The notes beneath the pieces are model-generated. The model saw only the letters and a program-made list of their open reading frames with translations, had not been told where the DNA came from and ran no database searches. From contig NZ_JPIN01000002.1 of the NCBI RefSeq assembly GCF_000753735.1, positions 62,001 through 126,000 of the forward strand: 64,000 bases of DNA. Reading direction: 5' to 3'. The first letter of the stretch is position 1. Each line of letters opens with the position of its first letter. Shown here in pieces: positions 41,862 through 52,645 of the stretch. The DNA is from Pseudidiomarina atlantica. Lineage in GTDB: Bacteria > Pseudomonadota > Gammaproteobacteria > Enterobacterales > Alteromonadaceae. A program made the translations under genes and the position numbers.

Positions 41862-43185
41862 TATGACCCCCCGCGAAATCGTTGATGAACTGAACCGTCA
41901 TATTATTGGCCAAGACAATGCCAAGAAAGCCGTTGCGGTTGCGTTGCGTAATCGCTGGCGCCGTATGCAGTTAGGTGATGATCTGCGGCAAGAAGTGACG
42001 CCGAAGAATATCTTGATGATAGGTCCTACTGGCGTAGGTAAGACCGAAATCGCCCGCCGGTTGGCGAAATTGGCGAACGCTCCTTTTATTAAAGTTGAAG
42101 CGACTAAATTCACCGAAGTGGGTTATGTTGGTAAAGAAATTGAGTCGATCATCCGCGATCTGACCGACACTGCGGTCAAGCAAACGCGTGAACAGATGAT
42201 GCAGAAAGTACGTTTTCGCGCCGAGGAAGCGGCCGAAGAACGCATCTTGGATGCCTTGTTGCCACCGGCAAAAGGCTGGGCTGACGAAGAGCAAACCAAG
42301 ACTGAACAAAGTGGTACGCGCCAAGTGTTCCGCAAGAAGTTACGTGAAGGTCAACTCGACGACAAAGAAATCGAAATCGATATTGCGATGCCGGGGATGG
42401 GCGTCGAAATTATGGCCCCGCCAGGCATGGAAGAAATGACTTCGCAATTGCAAAGCATGTTCCAGAACCTCGGCAAAGAAAAAAGCAAGCCGCGCAAGCT
42501 GAAGATCAAGGATGCATTCAAGCAGTTGGTTGAAGAGGAAGCGGCAAAAATGCTCAACCCTGAGGAAGTGAAGGAACAAGCCCTGCACTCGGTAGAGCAG
42601 AACGGCATCGTGTTTTTGGATGAAATTGACAAGATTTGTAAGCGCGGTGACGTTAGCGGTCCGGATGTATCGCGCGAAGGTGTTCAGCGCGATCTTTTGC
42701 CGTTGGTCGAGGGCACTACGGTATCGACCAAGCATGGCATGGTGAAAACCGACCATATTTTGTTTATTGCGTCAGGCGCCTTCCAGATGTCGAAGCCGTC
42801 AGACTTAATCCCTGAATTACAGGGTCGTCTGCCGATTCGGGTAGAACTTGATGCGCTGACTAGCGGTGATTTTGTGCGGATTCTGACTGAGCCAAATGCT
42901 TCGCTGACGACCCAATACATTGCCTTGATGGCAACCGAAGGCGTCACCGTTGAATTCACTGAAGACGGCATTCAACGCATCGCGGAGACCGCGTTCCACG
43001 TCAATGAGACCACGGAAAACATTGGTGCACGCCGCTTGCATACCGTGCTCGAGCGTCTCATGGAAGACGTCTCGTTCCGTGCCAGCGACCTACAAGGTGA
43101 CACTATTCGCATTGATGCGAGCTATGTTGACGATCATCTCGGCAAGCTTGCGCAAGACGAAGATCTTAGCCGCTTTATTTTATAG
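41854..43185 (+). CDS. hslU: HslU, ATPase subunit of the HslUV protease
   Basis: HslU is the AAA+ unfoldase that feeds proteins to HslV. The 443-residue product has [17 protein letters not shown] (about 4-20), Walker [16 protein letters not shown] (about 55-69), the pore loop [16 protein letters not shown] in parts (about 80-95; GYVG), an insertion I-domain (about 110-240), Walker [11 protein letters not shown] (about 250-259), sensor GRLPIRVEL (about 322-330) and the C-terminal tail DEDLSRFIL, which docks into HslV. It directly follows hslV, with which it forms one transcript. Confidence 0.97.
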   Translation: MSDMTPREIVDELNRHIIGQDNAKKAVAVALRNRWRRMQLGDDLRQEVTPKNILMIGPTGVGKTEIARRLAKLANAPFIKVEATKFTEVGYVGKEIESIIRDLTDTAVKQTREQMMQKVRFRAEEAAEERILDALLPPAKGWADEEQTKTEQSGTRQVFRKKLREGQLDDKEIEIDIAMPGMGVEIMAPPGMEEMTSQLQSMFQNLGKEKSKPRKLKIKDAFKQLVEEEAAKMLNPEEVKEQALHSVEQNGIVFLDEIDKICKRGDVSGPDVSREGVQRDLLPLVEGTTVSTKHGMVKTDHILFIASGAFQMSKPSDLIPELQGRLPIRVELDALTSGDFVRILTEPNASLTTQYIALMATEGVTVEFTEDGIQRIAETAFHVNETTENIGARRLHTVLERLMEDVSFRASDLQGDTIRIDASYVDDHLGKLAQDEDLSRFIL

Positions 43186-43190
43186 CGGCT

Positions 43191-43209
43191 AAGCACTTAC
43201 CGTGCTTTT
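43191..43209 (+). terminator. Weak terminator-like hairpin after hslU
   Basis: AAGCAC and GTGCTT form a 6-bp stem with a 5-base loop, followed by TTTT. It lies 6 bases after the hslU stop. The stem is short, so termination is likely partial. A TATACT at 43229-43234 with TTTTGC 17 bases upstream could be a promoter for rraA. Confidence 0.35.
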
Positions 43210-43286
43210 GCCGCAGCCGATAAAGGGCTATACTGTTGGCGAAGCAACAACTCATGTGAGTTAAAGCAACCAGCAGGGGAACGGCG

Positions 43287-43772
43287 ATGGAATACAATAC
43301 TTCGGAGCTTTGCGATCTGTACCCAGACATGGTCGATGTGCTTGAACCAATGTTCATTCACTACGGTGGTCGGGTATCGTTCGGCGGTCAATTAGTGACA
43401 GTGAAGTGCTTTGAAGACAAAGGCGTCATCGAAGAAGTGGTACAACAACCGGGCACCGGTAAAGTATTACTGATTGATGGTGGCGGCTCGAATCGACGTG
43501 CACTGATAGATGTTGCAGTGGCCGAAATGGCACTCGATAACGATTGGGAAGGTATCGTTTGCTATGGTGCGGTGCGCGACGTCGATGCTTTAGATGAGCT
43601 CGATCTCGGTATCATGGCAGTGGCATCGATTCCGGTCGGCGCCCCAGCCGAAGGCATCGGTGAAGTTGACGTTGCGGTTAATTTTGCCGGCGTAACCTTC
43701 TTACCTGAAGATCATTTGTATGCCGACACGACCGGCGTGATCTTGTCACCTGAACCGCTCGACATCGAATAA
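43287..43772 (+). CDS. rraA: RraA, regulator of RNase E
   Basis: RraA is a trimeric ring-shaped protein that binds RNase E and the degradosome helicase and dampens mRNA decay. The 161-residue product matches the E. coli protein end to end: [19 protein letters not shown] in parts (about 5-23), [16 protein letters not shown] (about 33-48), [14 protein letters not shown] (about 66-79), the GYGAVRD-type motif [11 protein letters not shown] (about 97-107) and a C-terminal [16 protein letters not shown] ribosome site (AGGGGA) precedes the ATG. hutG follows only 3 bases after its stop, an unusual junction between housekeeping and catabolic genes. Confidence 0.94.
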   Translation: MEYNTSELCDLYPDMVDVLEPMFIHYGGRVSFGGQLVTVKCFEDKGVIEEVVQQPGTGKVLLIDGGGSNRRALIDVAVAEMALDNDWEGIVCYGAVRDVDALDELDLGIMAVASIPVGAPAEGIGEVDVAVNFAGVTFLPEDHLYADTTGVILSPEPLDIE

Positions 43773-43775
43773 CCG

Positions 43776-44822
43776 ATGTACCTAACGGCTTGTGATCCGG
43801 CTGCGTGGTGCACGCCACGGGCCGGCGAAGTCCGCCTCGGACAAACCCTTGCCGCATTACCCGCGGTAAGTTCTTTGCAGACCTACGAAACTGAACTCGC
43901 TGATGCTTGGCAACAAGGCGCGCGCATTGCGCTGCTTGGTGTTCCTGAAAGCATTGGCCCGCGAGCTAATTTAGGTCGTGGCGGTGCAGAAACTGCTTGG
44001 TCTGCAGCACTGCGGGGCCTATGCAATCTGCAAGCCTCAGCGGCGATTGCCAGTCATGAATTATTGCTGGTGGGACAAGTTGAGTGTAGTGATCTGCAAC
44101 AACAAGCCGCGGCACTGCGCACCAACGATGCTTCGCAACTGAACCAGCTACGCGAGCTCTGCGCGCAACTCGACCAACGCGTCATGCAAGTGCTCGCGCC
44201 GCTGTTTAACAACGGTTGGCAAGTGATTCTAATAGGCGGGGGCCATAATAACGCGTACCCACTGTTACGCAGCCTCAGTGAAGCGGTCGAGCAGCCGGTA
44301 GCGGCAATGAATCTTGATCCACACGCCGATTTTCGTGCCCGTGAGGGACGCCACAGTGGCAATGGCTTTAGTTATGCCCACACCGAAGGTTACCTAGCGA
44401 ACTATCATGTGGTCGGCCTGCACCCTGGTAAGAACAATGCCGAGAGTCTCAAGCAATTAGCCGCAGCCGGCTTCACCTATCACAGTGTCCATGAATTTTA
44501 CTTGCACGACAGTCAACAGATTTTGACTGCTTGTGCCGCGCAAGCTCAGGCTTGGCAGCGCCCACTAGGAATTGAAGTCGATGTTGACGCGTTGCAAGGC
44601 GTGCCCGCCAGCGCGATTAATTTCAACGGGCTGACAATTGCACAGGGTTATGCTTATGTGGCTACCTTGGCCACGCTAGCGAATGTACGCTATTTACACC
44701 TTGCCGAAGCTGCGCCAAGTTTGCACCCTGCTGGGCGCGAAGCCGGCGATATGGCCTGCGCCCAATTACTCAGTGAGTTAGTACTTGCTTACCTTGCTGG
44801 CGCTCAACGTCGCACACCCTGA
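43776..44822 (+). CDS. hutG: Formimidoylglutamase-like arginase-family enzyme (HutG)
   Basis: HutG hydrolyses N-formimidoyl-L-glutamate to glutamate and formamide, the last step of histidine use. The 348-residue product is of the arginase/ureohydrolase family. The metal ligands are in place: GGGHNNAYP (His157), NLDPHADFR (about 188-196, Asp-His-Asp) and EVDVDAL (about 267-273, two Asp). The loops differ from agmatinases and arginases ([19 protein letters not shown]), and the hut setting decides the role. It has no ribosome site of note; it begins 3 bases after rraA, so it may be translated by coupling. Its 3' end overlaps the convergent hutI by 19 bases. Confidence 0.85.
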   Translation: MYLTACDPAAWCTPRAGEVRLGQTLAALPAVSSLQTYETELADAWQQGARIALLGVPESIGPRANLGRGGAETAWSAALRGLCNLQASAAIASHELLLVGQVECSDLQQQAAALRTNDASQLNQLRELCAQLDQRVMQVLAPLFNNGWQVILIGGGHNNAYPLLRSLSEAVEQPVAAMNLDPHADFRAREGRHSGNGFSYAHTEGYLANYHVVGLHPGKNNAESLKQLAAAGFTYHSVHEFYLHDSQQILTACAAQAQAWQRPLGIEVDVDALQGVPASAINFNGLTIAQGYAYVATLATLANVRYLHLAEAAPSLHPAGREAGDMACAQLLSELVLAYLAGAQRRTP

Positions 44823-46015
44823 TACCAGCAACTCGTTAATCGATCCGTACCGAACTGATAGCTCAGCTCGGCCGGGTCGCTGACGTTCCAACAACAGATA
44901 TCTGCACGCAAGCCCGCTTTCAGCACACCTCTATCTGAGTAGCCCAGCGCTTTGGCAGCGTTGACGGTGACCCCGCGTAAACATTCCTCGGGGGTCATAC
45001 GAAACAAAGTCGCCCCCATTTGTAGCATCAACTGTAAACTCAGGATCGGTGAAGTGCCGGGGTTCGCATCGGTCGCTAAGGCGATGGGTACTTGGTGCTG
45101 CCGCAGCAATTCCAGTGGTGGCACCTGCGTGTCGCGCAAAAAGTAGAAGGCTCCGGGAAGCATAACAGCAACGGTGCCGCTGGCCGCCATTGCTTTAACG
45201 CCGGCTTCATCCAGTTGTTCGAGGTGATCACAGGACAACGCTTGATAGCGTGCAGCCAGTGCGCTGCCATGCTGATTGGTCAATTGTTCCGCATGCAGCT
45301 TGACCGGAAGATCGAGTGCGCGAGCGGCCACGAATACCCGTTCTGTTTGCGCTGGGCTAAAACCAACTGATTCGCAAAAAGCATCCACCGCATCGACTAA
45401 CCCTTCAGCAGCAAGCGTGGGTAAGATTTCGCTGACGATCAGATCAATGTAGTCGTCACCGCGATCACGATATTCGGGTGGCAATGCATGTGCCGCTAAC
45501 AACGTAGTTGCGACACTGACTGGATAGTCGGTGGCTAACTGGCGCGCGGCTTGTAATTGTTTGCGCTCATGCTCAAGCGACAAACCATAACCTGATTTGA
45601 TTTCGATGGTGGTCACGCCCTCACGCAACAGTGCCTCAAGCCGCGGGCGGCTGACGGCTACTAGTTCTGCTAGGCTGGCTGCACGGGTGGCGCGGACGGT
45701 CGCGGCAATGCCGCCACCTTGCGCGGCAATGTCAGCATAACTCGCACCATGCAGGCGTTGGGCAAACTCATCCGCGCGCGAACCCGCCCATACCAGATGC
45801 GTGTGGCAATCAATCAGACCTGGGGTGACCAAGCCACCCTCACAGTCAACGAGTTCAGTTCCAGCAGTTGGGGGCGGCGCATCGGCGCGCTGACCGACAA
45901 AGGTGATGTAACCGTCTTGTAGGTCAATCACGGCATCTTCAAGCAAGCCATAACCGCTGTCTGCGTGCATCGTGGCAGCGCGACAGTGATGTAAACGTTG
46001 CGATTGCGGTGCCAT
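44804..46015 (-). CDS. hutI: Imidazolonepropionase HutI
   Basis: HutI opens the ring of 4-imidazolone-5-propionate to give N-formimidoylglutamate. The 403-residue product is an amidohydrolase with metal-binding HTH in [18 protein letters not shown] in parts (about 69-80), EIKSGYGLS (about 140-148), [13 protein letters not shown] (His about 238), SCDHLEQ (about 260) and [10 protein letters not shown] (Asp about 314). I choose the ATG at 46015 because AGGGAGA lies 8 bases before it; the ATG at 46036 has no ribosome site and would put the HutC operator against the start codon. It is divergent from hutC across 119 bases. Confidence 0.93.
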   Translation of the reverse strand: MAPQSQRLHHCRAATMHADSGYGLLEDAVIDLQDGYITFVGQRADAPPPTAGTELVDCEGGLVTPGLIDCHTHLVWAGSRADEFAQRLHGASYADIAAQGGGIAATVRATRAASLAELVAVSRPRLEALLREGVTTIEIKSGYGLSLEHERKQLQAARQLATDYPVSVATTLLAAHALPPEYRDRGDDYIDLIVSEILPTLAAEGLVDAVDAFCESVGFSPAQTERVFVAARALDLPVKLHAEQLTNQHGSALAARYQALSCDHLEQLDEAGVKAMAASGTVAVMLPGAFYFLRDTQVPPLELLRQHQVPIALATDANPGTSPILSLQLMLQMGATLFRMTPEECLRGVTVNAAKALGYSDRGVLKAGLRADICCWNVSDPAELSYQFGTDRLTSCWYQGVRR

Positions 46016-46037
46016 ACAAATTTCTCCCTCTGCCATC

Positions 46038-46049
46038 TTGTATATACAA
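46038..46049. promoter_or_regulatory. HutC operator between hutI and hutC
   Basis: TTGTATATACAA is a perfect 12-bp palindrome and a close match to the HutC sites known in Pseudomonas (CTTGTATGTACAAG). It lies upstream of hutI's ribosome site and overlaps the hutC -35 element, so one repressor site could control both arms. Confidence 0.75.
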
Positions 46050-46066
46050 TTAGATTTGCCTACACT
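46038..46066 (+). promoter_or_regulatory. Sigma-70 promoter of hutCUH
   Basis: TTGTAT (46038-46043) and TACACT (46061-46066) are separated by 17 bases. The -35 lies inside the HutC palindrome, so HutC binding would exclude RNA polymerase until urocanate releases it. The leader to hutC is about 60 bases. Confidence 0.6.
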
Positions 46067-46134
46067 TTAGCACATGATTACGCTTGCGACACCTGCTTGC
46101 AAGCGCTGGCTTTCATTACAGCAAGGCACTTCGT

Positions 46135-46833
46135 ATGGCCAAGTATTCCGCAATCAAAAAGCACATTTACGACAAAATCGCCACCGGTGAATGGCCAGAA
46201 CATCACCCGGTAAGCTCGGAAAATGCTCTGGCGCTGCAGTTTAAGGTAAGTCGCATGACCGCGCGCCGCGCTTTACAAGAGCTGGCGGACGAAGGTCTGG
46301 TATTGCGTACCAAAGGCTCGGGTACGGTCGTAGCACCGATCAAATCGCAAACCTCGTTTATGGCGATTCGTAACATCGCCGATGAGATCCGTGGTCGCGA
46401 GCATGATTATCATGCCAAAGTACATGTGCTGCGCCGCGAACATGCCGACGATCACGTCGCGGAAATGCTCAATAAACAGCCCGGCGATATGGTGTATCAC
46501 TCGGTGATTAGCCACTTTGAAAATAACTTGCCGGTGCAGGTCGAAGAGCGTTACGTGAATCCTGATTTAGTGCCTGATTATTTGCAGCAGCGTTACGATC
46601 AAATGACGCCGCACGAATACCTGTGTGAGGTGCAACCACTCACCGAAGCCAGCCATCAAATTGAAGCCGTGATGCCATCGCATCAACTCTGTCAATGGCT
46701 ACAGCTCAGCCGCCCTGAACCCTGCTTACGCATCCAGCGGCGCACTTGGAGTGCTGGCGGCGTAGTCACTTACGCAATTCTGACTCACCCTGGCTCGCGT
46801 TTTAGTCTGGGTGGGCATCTGCAATTTTCATAA
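46135..46833 (+). CDS. hutC: HutC, histidine utilisation repressor (GntR/HutC family)
   Basis: HutC represses hut genes and is released by urocanate. The 232-residue product has an N-terminal winged helix of the GntR type (about 5-72, IKKHIYDKIATGEWPEHHPV in parts, then SRMTARRALQELADEGLV, GSGTVV) and a C-terminal UTRA effector domain (about 95-230, with VQVEERYVNPDLVPDYLQ in parts and RIQRRTWSAGGVVTYA). I start at the ATG at 46135 (MAKYSAIKK), where homology starts; an upstream ATG at 46084 would add 17 unlike residues. It heads hutCUH, with a HutC operator in its own promoter. Confidence 0.92.
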   Translation: MAKYSAIKKHIYDKIATGEWPEHHPVSSENALALQFKVSRMTARRALQELADEGLVLRTKGSGTVVAPIKSQTSFMAIRNIADEIRGREHDYHAKVHVLRREHADDHVAEMLNKQPGDMVYHSVISHFENNLPVQVEERYVNPDLVPDYLQQRYDQMTPHEYLCEVQPLTEASHQIEAVMPSHQLCQWLQLSRPEPCLRIQRRTWSAGGVVTYAILTHPGSRFSLGGHLQFS

Positions 46834-46845
46834 AAGGAATCTATT

Positions 46846-48525
46846 ATGAGCTTTACTCGACTCGATCCAAGTCGTTCGATTCGTGCCCCACGCGGTAGCG
46901 AACTCACCACCTGCAATTGGCAGGTCGAAGCCGCCAAGCGTATGTTGATGAATAATCTTGACGCTGAAGTTGCCGAGCACCCGCAAGCACTGGTGGTGTA
47001 TGGTGGTATTGGTCGCGCCGCGCGCAGCTGGGAGAGTTTCGATAAAATTGTAGAAGTGCTTGAGCGCTTGAAGCCAACGGAAACTTTGTTGATTCAATCT
47101 GGTAAGCCAGTCGGGGTGTTCCCGACCCACGAAGATGCCCCACGGGTACTGATTGCCAACTCTAATTTAGTCCCGCAATGGGCCAACTGGGAGCACTTTA
47201 ACGAGCTCGATAAGCAGGGCTTGATGATGTACGGACAAATGACCGCGGGCTCGTGGATTTACATCGGTTCGCAAGGGATTGTGCAGGGCACTTACGAGAC
47301 CTTTGTTGCGGTCGCGAAACAGCACTTTAATGGCGACACCAGTGGCCGTTGGATCCTCACTGGTGGTCTCGGTGGTATGGGCGGTGCGCAGCCGCTTGCT
47401 GCGACCATGGCCGGGTATAGCATGCTTGCGGTTGAAGTCGACGAATCGCGTATCGATTTTCGTCTGCGCACACGCTACCTTGATCACAAAGCCACATCAC
47501 TTGATGAAGCCTTACAGTTACTTGAACAAGCTAAGCAAGACGGTCGCGCTATTTCAGTAGGCCTGCTTGGCAATGCTGCCGACGTGTATGCTGAATTAGT
47601 CAAGCGTAACATTACGCCAGACGTGGTTACCGACCAAACGTCAGCGCATGATCCATTACATGGTTATGTGCCACAAGGCTGGACGCTAGAAAAATATCAG
47701 CAGCAGCAAGAAGCTGATCCAACCGGTACAGTTGCTGCCGCCAAACAGGCTATGGCAGTGCAAGTTCGCGCCATGCTGACGCTACAAGAGCGCGGTGCGG
47801 CTACGCTCGATTACGGCAATAATATTCGGCAAATGGCAAAAGACGTCGGCGTCGAACATGCGTTCGATTTCCCTGGTTTCGTACCCGCCTATATTCGTCC
47901 ATTGTTTTGCCAAGGCATAGGCCCATTCCGCTGGGTCGCGTTGTCCGGTGACCCAGAAGACATCTACAAAACCGACGCTAAAGTGAAAGAGCTGATCCCA
48001 GATGACCCACATCTGCACAATTGGCTCGACATGGCGCGTGAACGCATCAGCTTCCAAGGCTTGCCGGCGCGTATTTGTTGGATTGGTCTGAAAGACCGAG
48101 CACGGATTGCGCAAGCCTTCAACGAGATGGTCAAAAATGGTGAATTATCAGCACCGATTGTCATCGGTCGTGACCACCTCGATTCCGGCTCGGTGGCTAG
48201 CCCGAACCGTGAAACCGAAAGTATGCTCGACGGCTCCGACGCAGTTTCGGACTGGCCGTTGTTGAATGCACTCTTGAACACCGCTGGCGGTGCCACTTGG
48301 GTAAGTCTGCATCATGGCGGCGGCGTTGGCATGGGTTATTCACAGCACGCTGGTGTGGTGATTGTTGCCGATGGTACTGACGCGGCAGCTACCCGTATTG
48401 GTCGCGTGCTCTGGAATGACCCAGGTACCGGCGTTATGCGTCATGCCGATGCGGGTTACGACATCGCCATCGATTGTGCGCGTGAACAAGGTCTTGATTT
48501 ACCTATGGTGGAGGGCAAAGCATGA
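46846..48525 (+). CDS. hutU: Urocanate hydratase HutU
   Basis: HutU (urocanase) adds water to urocanate to give imidazolonepropionate, using tightly bound NAD+ as electrophile. The 559-residue product matches the family in length and sequence: [18 protein letters not shown] in parts (about 10-27), [20 protein letters not shown] in parts (about 86-104), [14 protein letters not shown] (about 167-180, NAD site) and the catalytic Cys region [16 protein letters not shown] (about 353-368). The ribosome site AAAGGAA lies before the ATG, 12 bases after hutC. It overlaps hutH by 4 bases. Confidence 0.96.
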   Translation: MSFTRLDPSRSIRAPRGSELTTCNWQVEAAKRMLMNNLDAEVAEHPQALVVYGGIGRAARSWESFDKIVEVLERLKPTETLLIQSGKPVGVFPTHEDAPRVLIANSNLVPQWANWEHFNELDKQGLMMYGQMTAGSWIYIGSQGIVQGTYETFVAVAKQHFNGDTSGRWILTGGLGGMGGAQPLAATMAGYSMLAVEVDESRIDFRLRTRYLDHKATSLDEALQLLEQAKQDGRAISVGLLGNAADVYAELVKRNITPDVVTDQTSAHDPLHGYVPQGWTLEKYQQQQEADPTGTVAAAKQAMAVQVRAMLTLQERGAATLDYGNNIRQMAKDVGVEHAFDFPGFVPAYIRPLFCQGIGPFRWVALSGDPEDIYKTDAKVKELIPDDPHLHNWLDMARERISFQGLPARICWIGLKDRARIAQAFNEMVKNGELSAPIVIGRDHLDSGSVASPNRETESMLDGSDAVSDWPLLNALLNTAGGATWVSLHHGGGVGMGYSQHAGVVIVADGTDAAATRIGRVLWNDPGTGVMRHADAGYDIAIDCAREQGLDLPMVEGKA

Positions 48526-50057
48526 GCACCCTAACCTTACAACCAGGTACTTTGACACTCAGCGATTTGCGCAACTGGTGGCAGCAACCGCAGCAGCTGC
48601 ATCTGCATGACGCTGCCAAACTAGCAATTGACAGCTCTGCCGCCACCGTCGCTGAAGTGCTGCGTAAAGGCAAAGTTGTTTATGGCATCAACACCGGCTT
48701 CGGTTTGTTAGCAAATACACGCATTCCACCGGAAAAGCTGGAAGATCTGCAGCGCCGCATCGTGTTGTCACATGCCGCCGGTACTGGCGCATTGATGGAC
48801 GACCGAGTCGTGCGCCTGATGTTATTACTGAAGATTAACTCCCTCAGTCGTGGCTTTTCGGGCATTCGTTTACAAGTCATCGAGCTGTTACAGCAATTAT
48901 TAAATGCCGAAATGTATCCTTGCGTGCCCAGTAAAGGTTCGGTGGGTGCATCGGGTGACCTCGCGCCATTGGCGCACTTAGTGCTGCCTCTTATTGGTGA
49001 AGGCGAAGTGCGTTATCAAGGACAGATTTTGCCAGCGCAACAAGGTCTTGCCCAGCTTGGCTTGGAGCCACTCGCGTTAGCGCCAAAAGAAGGTTTAGCC
49101 TTGCTGAACGGTACCCAAGCCTCCACTGCGTTGGCGCTACACGGCCTGTTCCAAATCGAACAGGTGTTCGGCAGTGCATTGGTCGCGGGTGCCATGTCGG
49201 TGGAAGCGGCGATGGGTTCGCGCGCCCCGTTTGACGCGCGTATTCACGAGGCTCGCGGACAACCCGGACAAATCGCGGTAGCCGCGAGCTTCCGTCAGTT
49301 ACTCGGTGACAGTTCTGAAATTGCCGCGGCGCATGAAGACTGTGAGAAGGTGCAAGACCCGTACTCGCTGCGTTGTCAGCCACAGGTCATGGGAGCCGTG
49401 TTCGATCAACTGCAACACGCGAGCCAAATTTTGGTGCGCGAAGCCAATGGCGTCACGGATAATCCATTGGTCTTCCCCGACAACGGCGACATTATTTCCG
49501 GGGGTAATTTCCATGCCGAACCAGTCGCTATGGCAGCGGATATTTTAGCTATCGCGGCAAGCGAAATCGGCGCTTTGTCTGAGCGCCGTAGCGCGCTGTT
49601 GATTGACCATCACTTGAGCAATTTACCGCCGTTCTTGGTCAACGATGGGGGAGTGAATTCTGGCTTTATGCTGGCGCAAGTGACCGCTGCCGCATTGGCG
49701 TCTGAGAATAAAACCTTAGCACATCCAGCCTCGGTCGATAGTTTACCGACGTCGGCAAACCAAGAAGATCATGTGTCGATGGCAACCTTTGCCGCCCGTC
49801 GGTTGACGGATATTGCCGAAAACATTCGTGATATCGTCGCGATTGAGTTACTGGAAGCGGCACAAGGGATTGATTTTCGGCGGCCATTGCGAGGGTCAGC
49901 AGCGGTCGAACAAGCCCATGCGCTGTTGCGTGAGCGGGTAAGTTTTTATGATCAAGATCGGTATTTCGCGCCGGATATTAGCGCCACAGCAGCGTTAGTG
50001 ATGAGCGGCAAACTTGCCGCTTTAGTGCAGGTTGGAGCTCGGTTAGAGGACGCTTAA
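48522..50057 (+). CDS. hutH: Histidine ammonia-lyase HutH
   Basis: HutH removes ammonia from histidine to give urocanate, the first step of the pathway. The 511-residue product carries the Ala-Ser-Gly triad that cyclises into the MIO cofactor in [15 protein letters not shown] (about 141-155), with YGINTGFG (about 53-60) before it, the active-site VTDNPLVF (about 309-316) and [14 protein letters not shown] (about 413-426). It lies last in hutCUH, and its end overlaps the convergent DksA/TraR-type gene by 4 bases. Confidence 0.96.
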   Translation: MSTLTLQPGTLTLSDLRNWWQQPQQLHLHDAAKLAIDSSAATVAEVLRKGKVVYGINTGFGLLANTRIPPEKLEDLQRRIVLSHAAGTGALMDDRVVRLMLLLKINSLSRGFSGIRLQVIELLQQLLNAEMYPCVPSKGSVGASGDLAPLAHLVLPLIGEGEVRYQGQILPAQQGLAQLGLEPLALAPKEGLALLNGTQASTALALHGLFQIEQVFGSALVAGAMSVEAAMGSRAPFDARIHEARGQPGQIAVAASFRQLLGDSSEIAAAHEDCEKVQDPYSLRCQPQVMGAVFDQLQHASQILVREANGVTDNPLVFPDNGDIISGGNFHAEPVAMAADILAIAASEIGALSERRSALLIDHHLSNLPPFLVNDGGVNSGFMLAQVTAAALASENKTLAHPASVDSLPTSANQEDHVSMATFAARRLTDIAENIRDIVAIELLEAAQGIDFRRPLRGSAAVEQAHALLRERVSFYDQDRYFAPDISATAALVMSGKLAALVQVGARLEDA

Positions 50058-50302
50058 GCGTCCTCTTCTTCGTCTTTTAAGGCTTGGCAGTCAACGCAGA
50101 GTTCGACCTCTGGTTTGGCTGCTAACCGCGCCGCAGAAATTTCGTCGCCACACTCAATGCAATAGCCATATTCACCACTGCGCATGCGTTGCAACGCCGC
50201 TTGTGCTGCGGTTGCTGCCCGCGTGTCGGGTTGCTCGGCAACCACAGTCTCAAGTTTACTACGGATGCGTAACAACTGCTGGGCGGTTAGAGAATCACTC
50301 AT
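50054..50302 (-). CDS. DksA/TraR family zinc-finger protein
   Basis: The 82-residue product is a short DksA/TraR-type protein with a predicted coiled coil (about 5-45) and a C4 zinc finger CIECGDEI...CVDC (about 53-77). Short members such as TraR and E. coli YbiI lack the long coiled-coil arm of DksA; some act in the secondary channel of RNA polymerase without ppGpp. The acidic tail EEEDA is typical. It follows yiiD on the same strand by 42 bases and may be the last gene of yihY-dtd-yiiD, although an own promoter is possible. Confidence 0.82.
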   Translation of the reverse strand: MSDSLTAQQLLRIRSKLETVVAEQPDTRAATAAQAALQRMRSGEYGYCIECGDEISAARLAAKPEVELCVDCQALKDEEEDA

Positions 50303-50344
50303 GTTTACGTCCTTTTTTACGTTCTTATGGTGTGCTTATCGCAC

Positions 50345-51244
50345 TTATTTAGGCGCAAGCACCACAAACTGTCCAGTGAATTCGGCGACTGGCTTGTCGC
50401 CATCAAAAACTTGTGATTTCAAATTCACTCGTGCGTTTTGACCGTTCTGTAGACTCGATAAATCACCGTTCATATCGACGACTTTGGCTACCGCACGGGG
50501 TTCTCGGCTAATCGGCTTATGGTAGTGTATATTGCCATCGGCTAACACCACTGCACCGGGTAACTCGCGCTCGCGCAATTGTAAATGCAGCAGCCCCCAG
50601 CACGTCAAGGTCGCGAGTGAATAAATACTGCCAGCAAACATGGTGCCATGCACATTAATGTTGCGCGACAATTGCGCGCAGGTTTCGAAACTGCGCCCGG
50701 TGTATTGGGTGATGCGAATCCCCATGGTTTCCGAAATCGGGATCTCTTCATGCCAGGTGGCTTGCAATTCCTGACACCATGTTGGCCGATAAATAATCCG
50801 GTTGTATTCGGTCAAGGTTTTGCGCAGTTGATGTTCAGCACTGGGATGTGTCACCGTATCGGCTTCTTCAACCACCTCGTAGCCGCATTTTTGGTAGAAA
50901 CCAAGGGTGTTATCGCGCGAATTAATCACGATATGTGACGCGCCCTCTTTTCGGGCTAGCTGTTCAAGTGCATAGACGATGGCAACGCCGTGGCCTTCAC
51001 CACGATGTTCGGGCGCTGAAGCCATGAACCGAATTTGTCCTTCGTCGGGGCTGTTAAAGTGTAAGCGGCCGACGGCTACTGCGCTGCCGGCATCGTTCAC
51101 GACCATACGATGGAGACCAACTTGGTCGTATTCGTCCTGCTCAGAACCACGCGGGCGTTGAAAAGGTTCGCGCAGCACCCGATAGCGCAAATCGTAATAG
51201 GTTTGCCACTGCTGTTCAGTTTGCGGCGCGATCACTTGGTACAT
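50345..51244 (-). CDS. yiiD: YiiD-type GNAT acetyltransferase-thioesterase fusion
   Basis: The 299-residue product joins a GNAT acetyltransferase domain (about 1-140; acetyl-CoA loop in PEHRGEGHGVAIVYAL, R-G-E-G-H-G about 78-83) to a C-terminal hotdog-fold putative thioesterase domain (about 155-297; NVHGTMFAGSIYSLATL in parts, ADGNIHYHKPIS). This two-domain layout is that of E. coli YiiD, which lies next to dtd as here. YiiD (also called FabY in E. coli) has been linked to fatty-acid initiation, which is not testable from this sequence. It starts 2 bases after the dtd stop. Confidence 0.85.
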   Translation of the reverse strand: MYQVIAPQTEQQWQTYYDLRYRVLREPFQRPRGSEQDEYDQVGLHRMVVNDAGSAVAVGRLHFNSPDEGQIRFMASAPEHRGEGHGVAIVYALEQLARKEGASHIVINSRDNTLGFYQKCGYEVVEEADTVTHPSAEHQLRKTLTEYNRIIYRPTWCQELQATWHEEIPISETMGIRITQYTGRSFETCAQLSRNINVHGTMFAGSIYSLATLTCWGLLHLQLRERELPGAVVLADGNIHYHKPISREPRAVAKVVDMNGDLSSLQNGQNARVNLKSQVFDGDKPVAEFTGQFVVLAPK

Positions 51245-51246
51245 AT

Positions 51247-51693
51247 TTATTTTTTCTCCGTGTCGAGCAAGAAGGTGACAGGCCCGTCATTGGTAAGCGA
51301 CACCTGCATGTCGGCACCAAACACTCCGGTTGCCACCGGCACGCCCAGCCGCTGCAATGCGGCAACGAAAGCCAAATAGAGCGGCTCAGCTAAATCCGGT
51401 GCTGCGGCACTGGAAAAACTCGGCCGCCGCCCACTATTGGTATCTGCCGCAAGGGTAAATTGCGAGACTACTAGGGCTGCGCCTTGGCAATCAAGTAAGC
51501 TCAGGTTCATTTTGTCTTCAGCGTCACTGAATAGTCGATAGTTAGCGACGCGTTCCGCCAGTTTTGCCGCCAGTTGCGGCGTATCCGACGGCGTGATCCC
51601 AAGGAGAATCAACAAGCCCTTGTCAATTTGTCCGACTGTGCTGCCGCTTACCTCAACTCGTGCTGTCGTCACTCGTTGCAACAGTGCCTTCAT
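51247..51693 (-). CDS. dtd: D-aminoacyl-tRNA deacylase Dtd
   Basis: Dtd removes D-amino acids wrongly attached to tRNA. The 148-residue product has the catalytic [17 protein letters not shown] (in parts SQFTLAAD and GRRPSF, about 78-97) and the Gly-cisPro motif in NDGPVTF (about 137-143), the two signatures of the family. The start is the ATG at 51693 (MKALLQRV), where homology begins; it lies within the 3' end of yihY (41-base overlap), so the two are probably translationally linked. Confidence 0.95.
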   Translation of the reverse strand: MKALLQRVTTARVEVSGSTVGQIDKGLLILLGITPSDTPQLAAKLAERVANYRLFSDAEDKMNLSLLDCQGAALVVSQFTLAADTNSGRRPSFSSAAAPDLAEPLYLAFVAALQRLGVPVATGVFGADMQVSLTNDGPVTFLLDTEKK

Positions 51694-52543
51694 TTGTTTC
51701 CTCTTGCGATTGATCAAAAAATTCTTCGATACTGGCAGTTAACTCGGCCCCGATCAACACAATGGTCCACGACAAAAACACCCAAATCAACAAGATAGGA
51801 ATCGCTGCCAAGGCGCCGTAAATAGCCTGATACGACGGGAACGCTGCAATATATGCGGCAAAGCCACTTTTGCTAATTTCAAACAGCACCGCTGCTAATA
51901 AGGCTCCCCAGAAGGCATGACTGACTTTTACCACGCGATTCGGCATTAACACGTACATCAACATAAAAGCGATCAGTGAGGTGATAATCGGCACCATTCC
52001 TAACATCGTGGTGCGCGCACCAGACACATAATCTTCAGCAAAAGCTGCCAACGAAATCAGATAGGAGCTAATCGCCATGCCAGAGCCCATTAACAGCGGG
52101 CCTAAGGTTAGAATCATCCAATACACTGCTAACGCCACGACAATACGGCGACGCTTGGTGTTGCGCCAAATGCGGTTCATGGTGGCGTCGATGGTCGAAA
52201 TCAGATTGACCGCCACGACAATGACAAAAACTACACCGATGGCTGTCATTTCGGAGACGTTGCCAACAAATTCGTTCAGATACTGAGTGATTTCTTCACC
52301 CGAGGTCGGCAGCAAATTGGCGAATAAAAATTCTTCAATCTGCTTGCGCAGCTCTTCGAACATTGGGAACGCTGAGAAGATCGAAAATATAACCACCAGC
52401 AAGGGCACCAAAGCCAACATACTCACGAAAGTAAGATGGCCAGCAATAATGGTCACTTTGTCGTCAATGCAGCGCTTGCCAAAGTACTTAGCAAACGCGA
52501 GTGCACAACTGGCGCGCTCACGCCAAACGGACATTTCAGTCAT
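51653..52543 (-). CDS. yihY: YihY/BrkB family inner-membrane protein
   Basis: The 296-residue product is a polytopic inner-membrane protein with about six hydrophobic segments (about 35-60, 95-120, 135-160, 180-200, 208-232, 240-270). Family motifs are visible: [16 protein letters not shown] (about 36-51), WRNTKRRR (about 126), AISSYLIS and YAPN-like [20 protein letters not shown] in parts. Once called RNase BN by mistake, the family has no settled function. It is first in yihY-dtd-yiiD, an order also found in E. coli. Confidence 0.88.
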   Translation of the reverse strand: MTEMSVWRERASCALAFAKYFGKRCIDDKVTIIAGHLTFVSMLALVPLLVVIFSIFSAFPMFEELRKQIEEFLFANLLPTSGEEITQYLNEFVGNVSEMTAIGVVFVIVVAVNLISTIDATMNRIWRNTKRRRIVVALAVYWMILTLGPLLMGSGMAISSYLISLAAFAEDYVSGARTTMLGMVPIITSLIAFMLMYVLMPNRVVKVSHAFWGALLAAVLFEISKSGFAAYIAAFPSYQAIYGALAAIPILLIWVFLSWTIVLIGAELTASIEEFFDQSQEETNEGTVATSDDSTS

Positions 52544-52645
52544 CTTGAGTCTCTGTGGATAGCGTCATTTGCTGCTCACTATAATCCCAAACTGGAGAGA
52601 TTGCGTAAAGTAAGGCTAGCATGAAGCACGTAACAAGAGGGAGTT

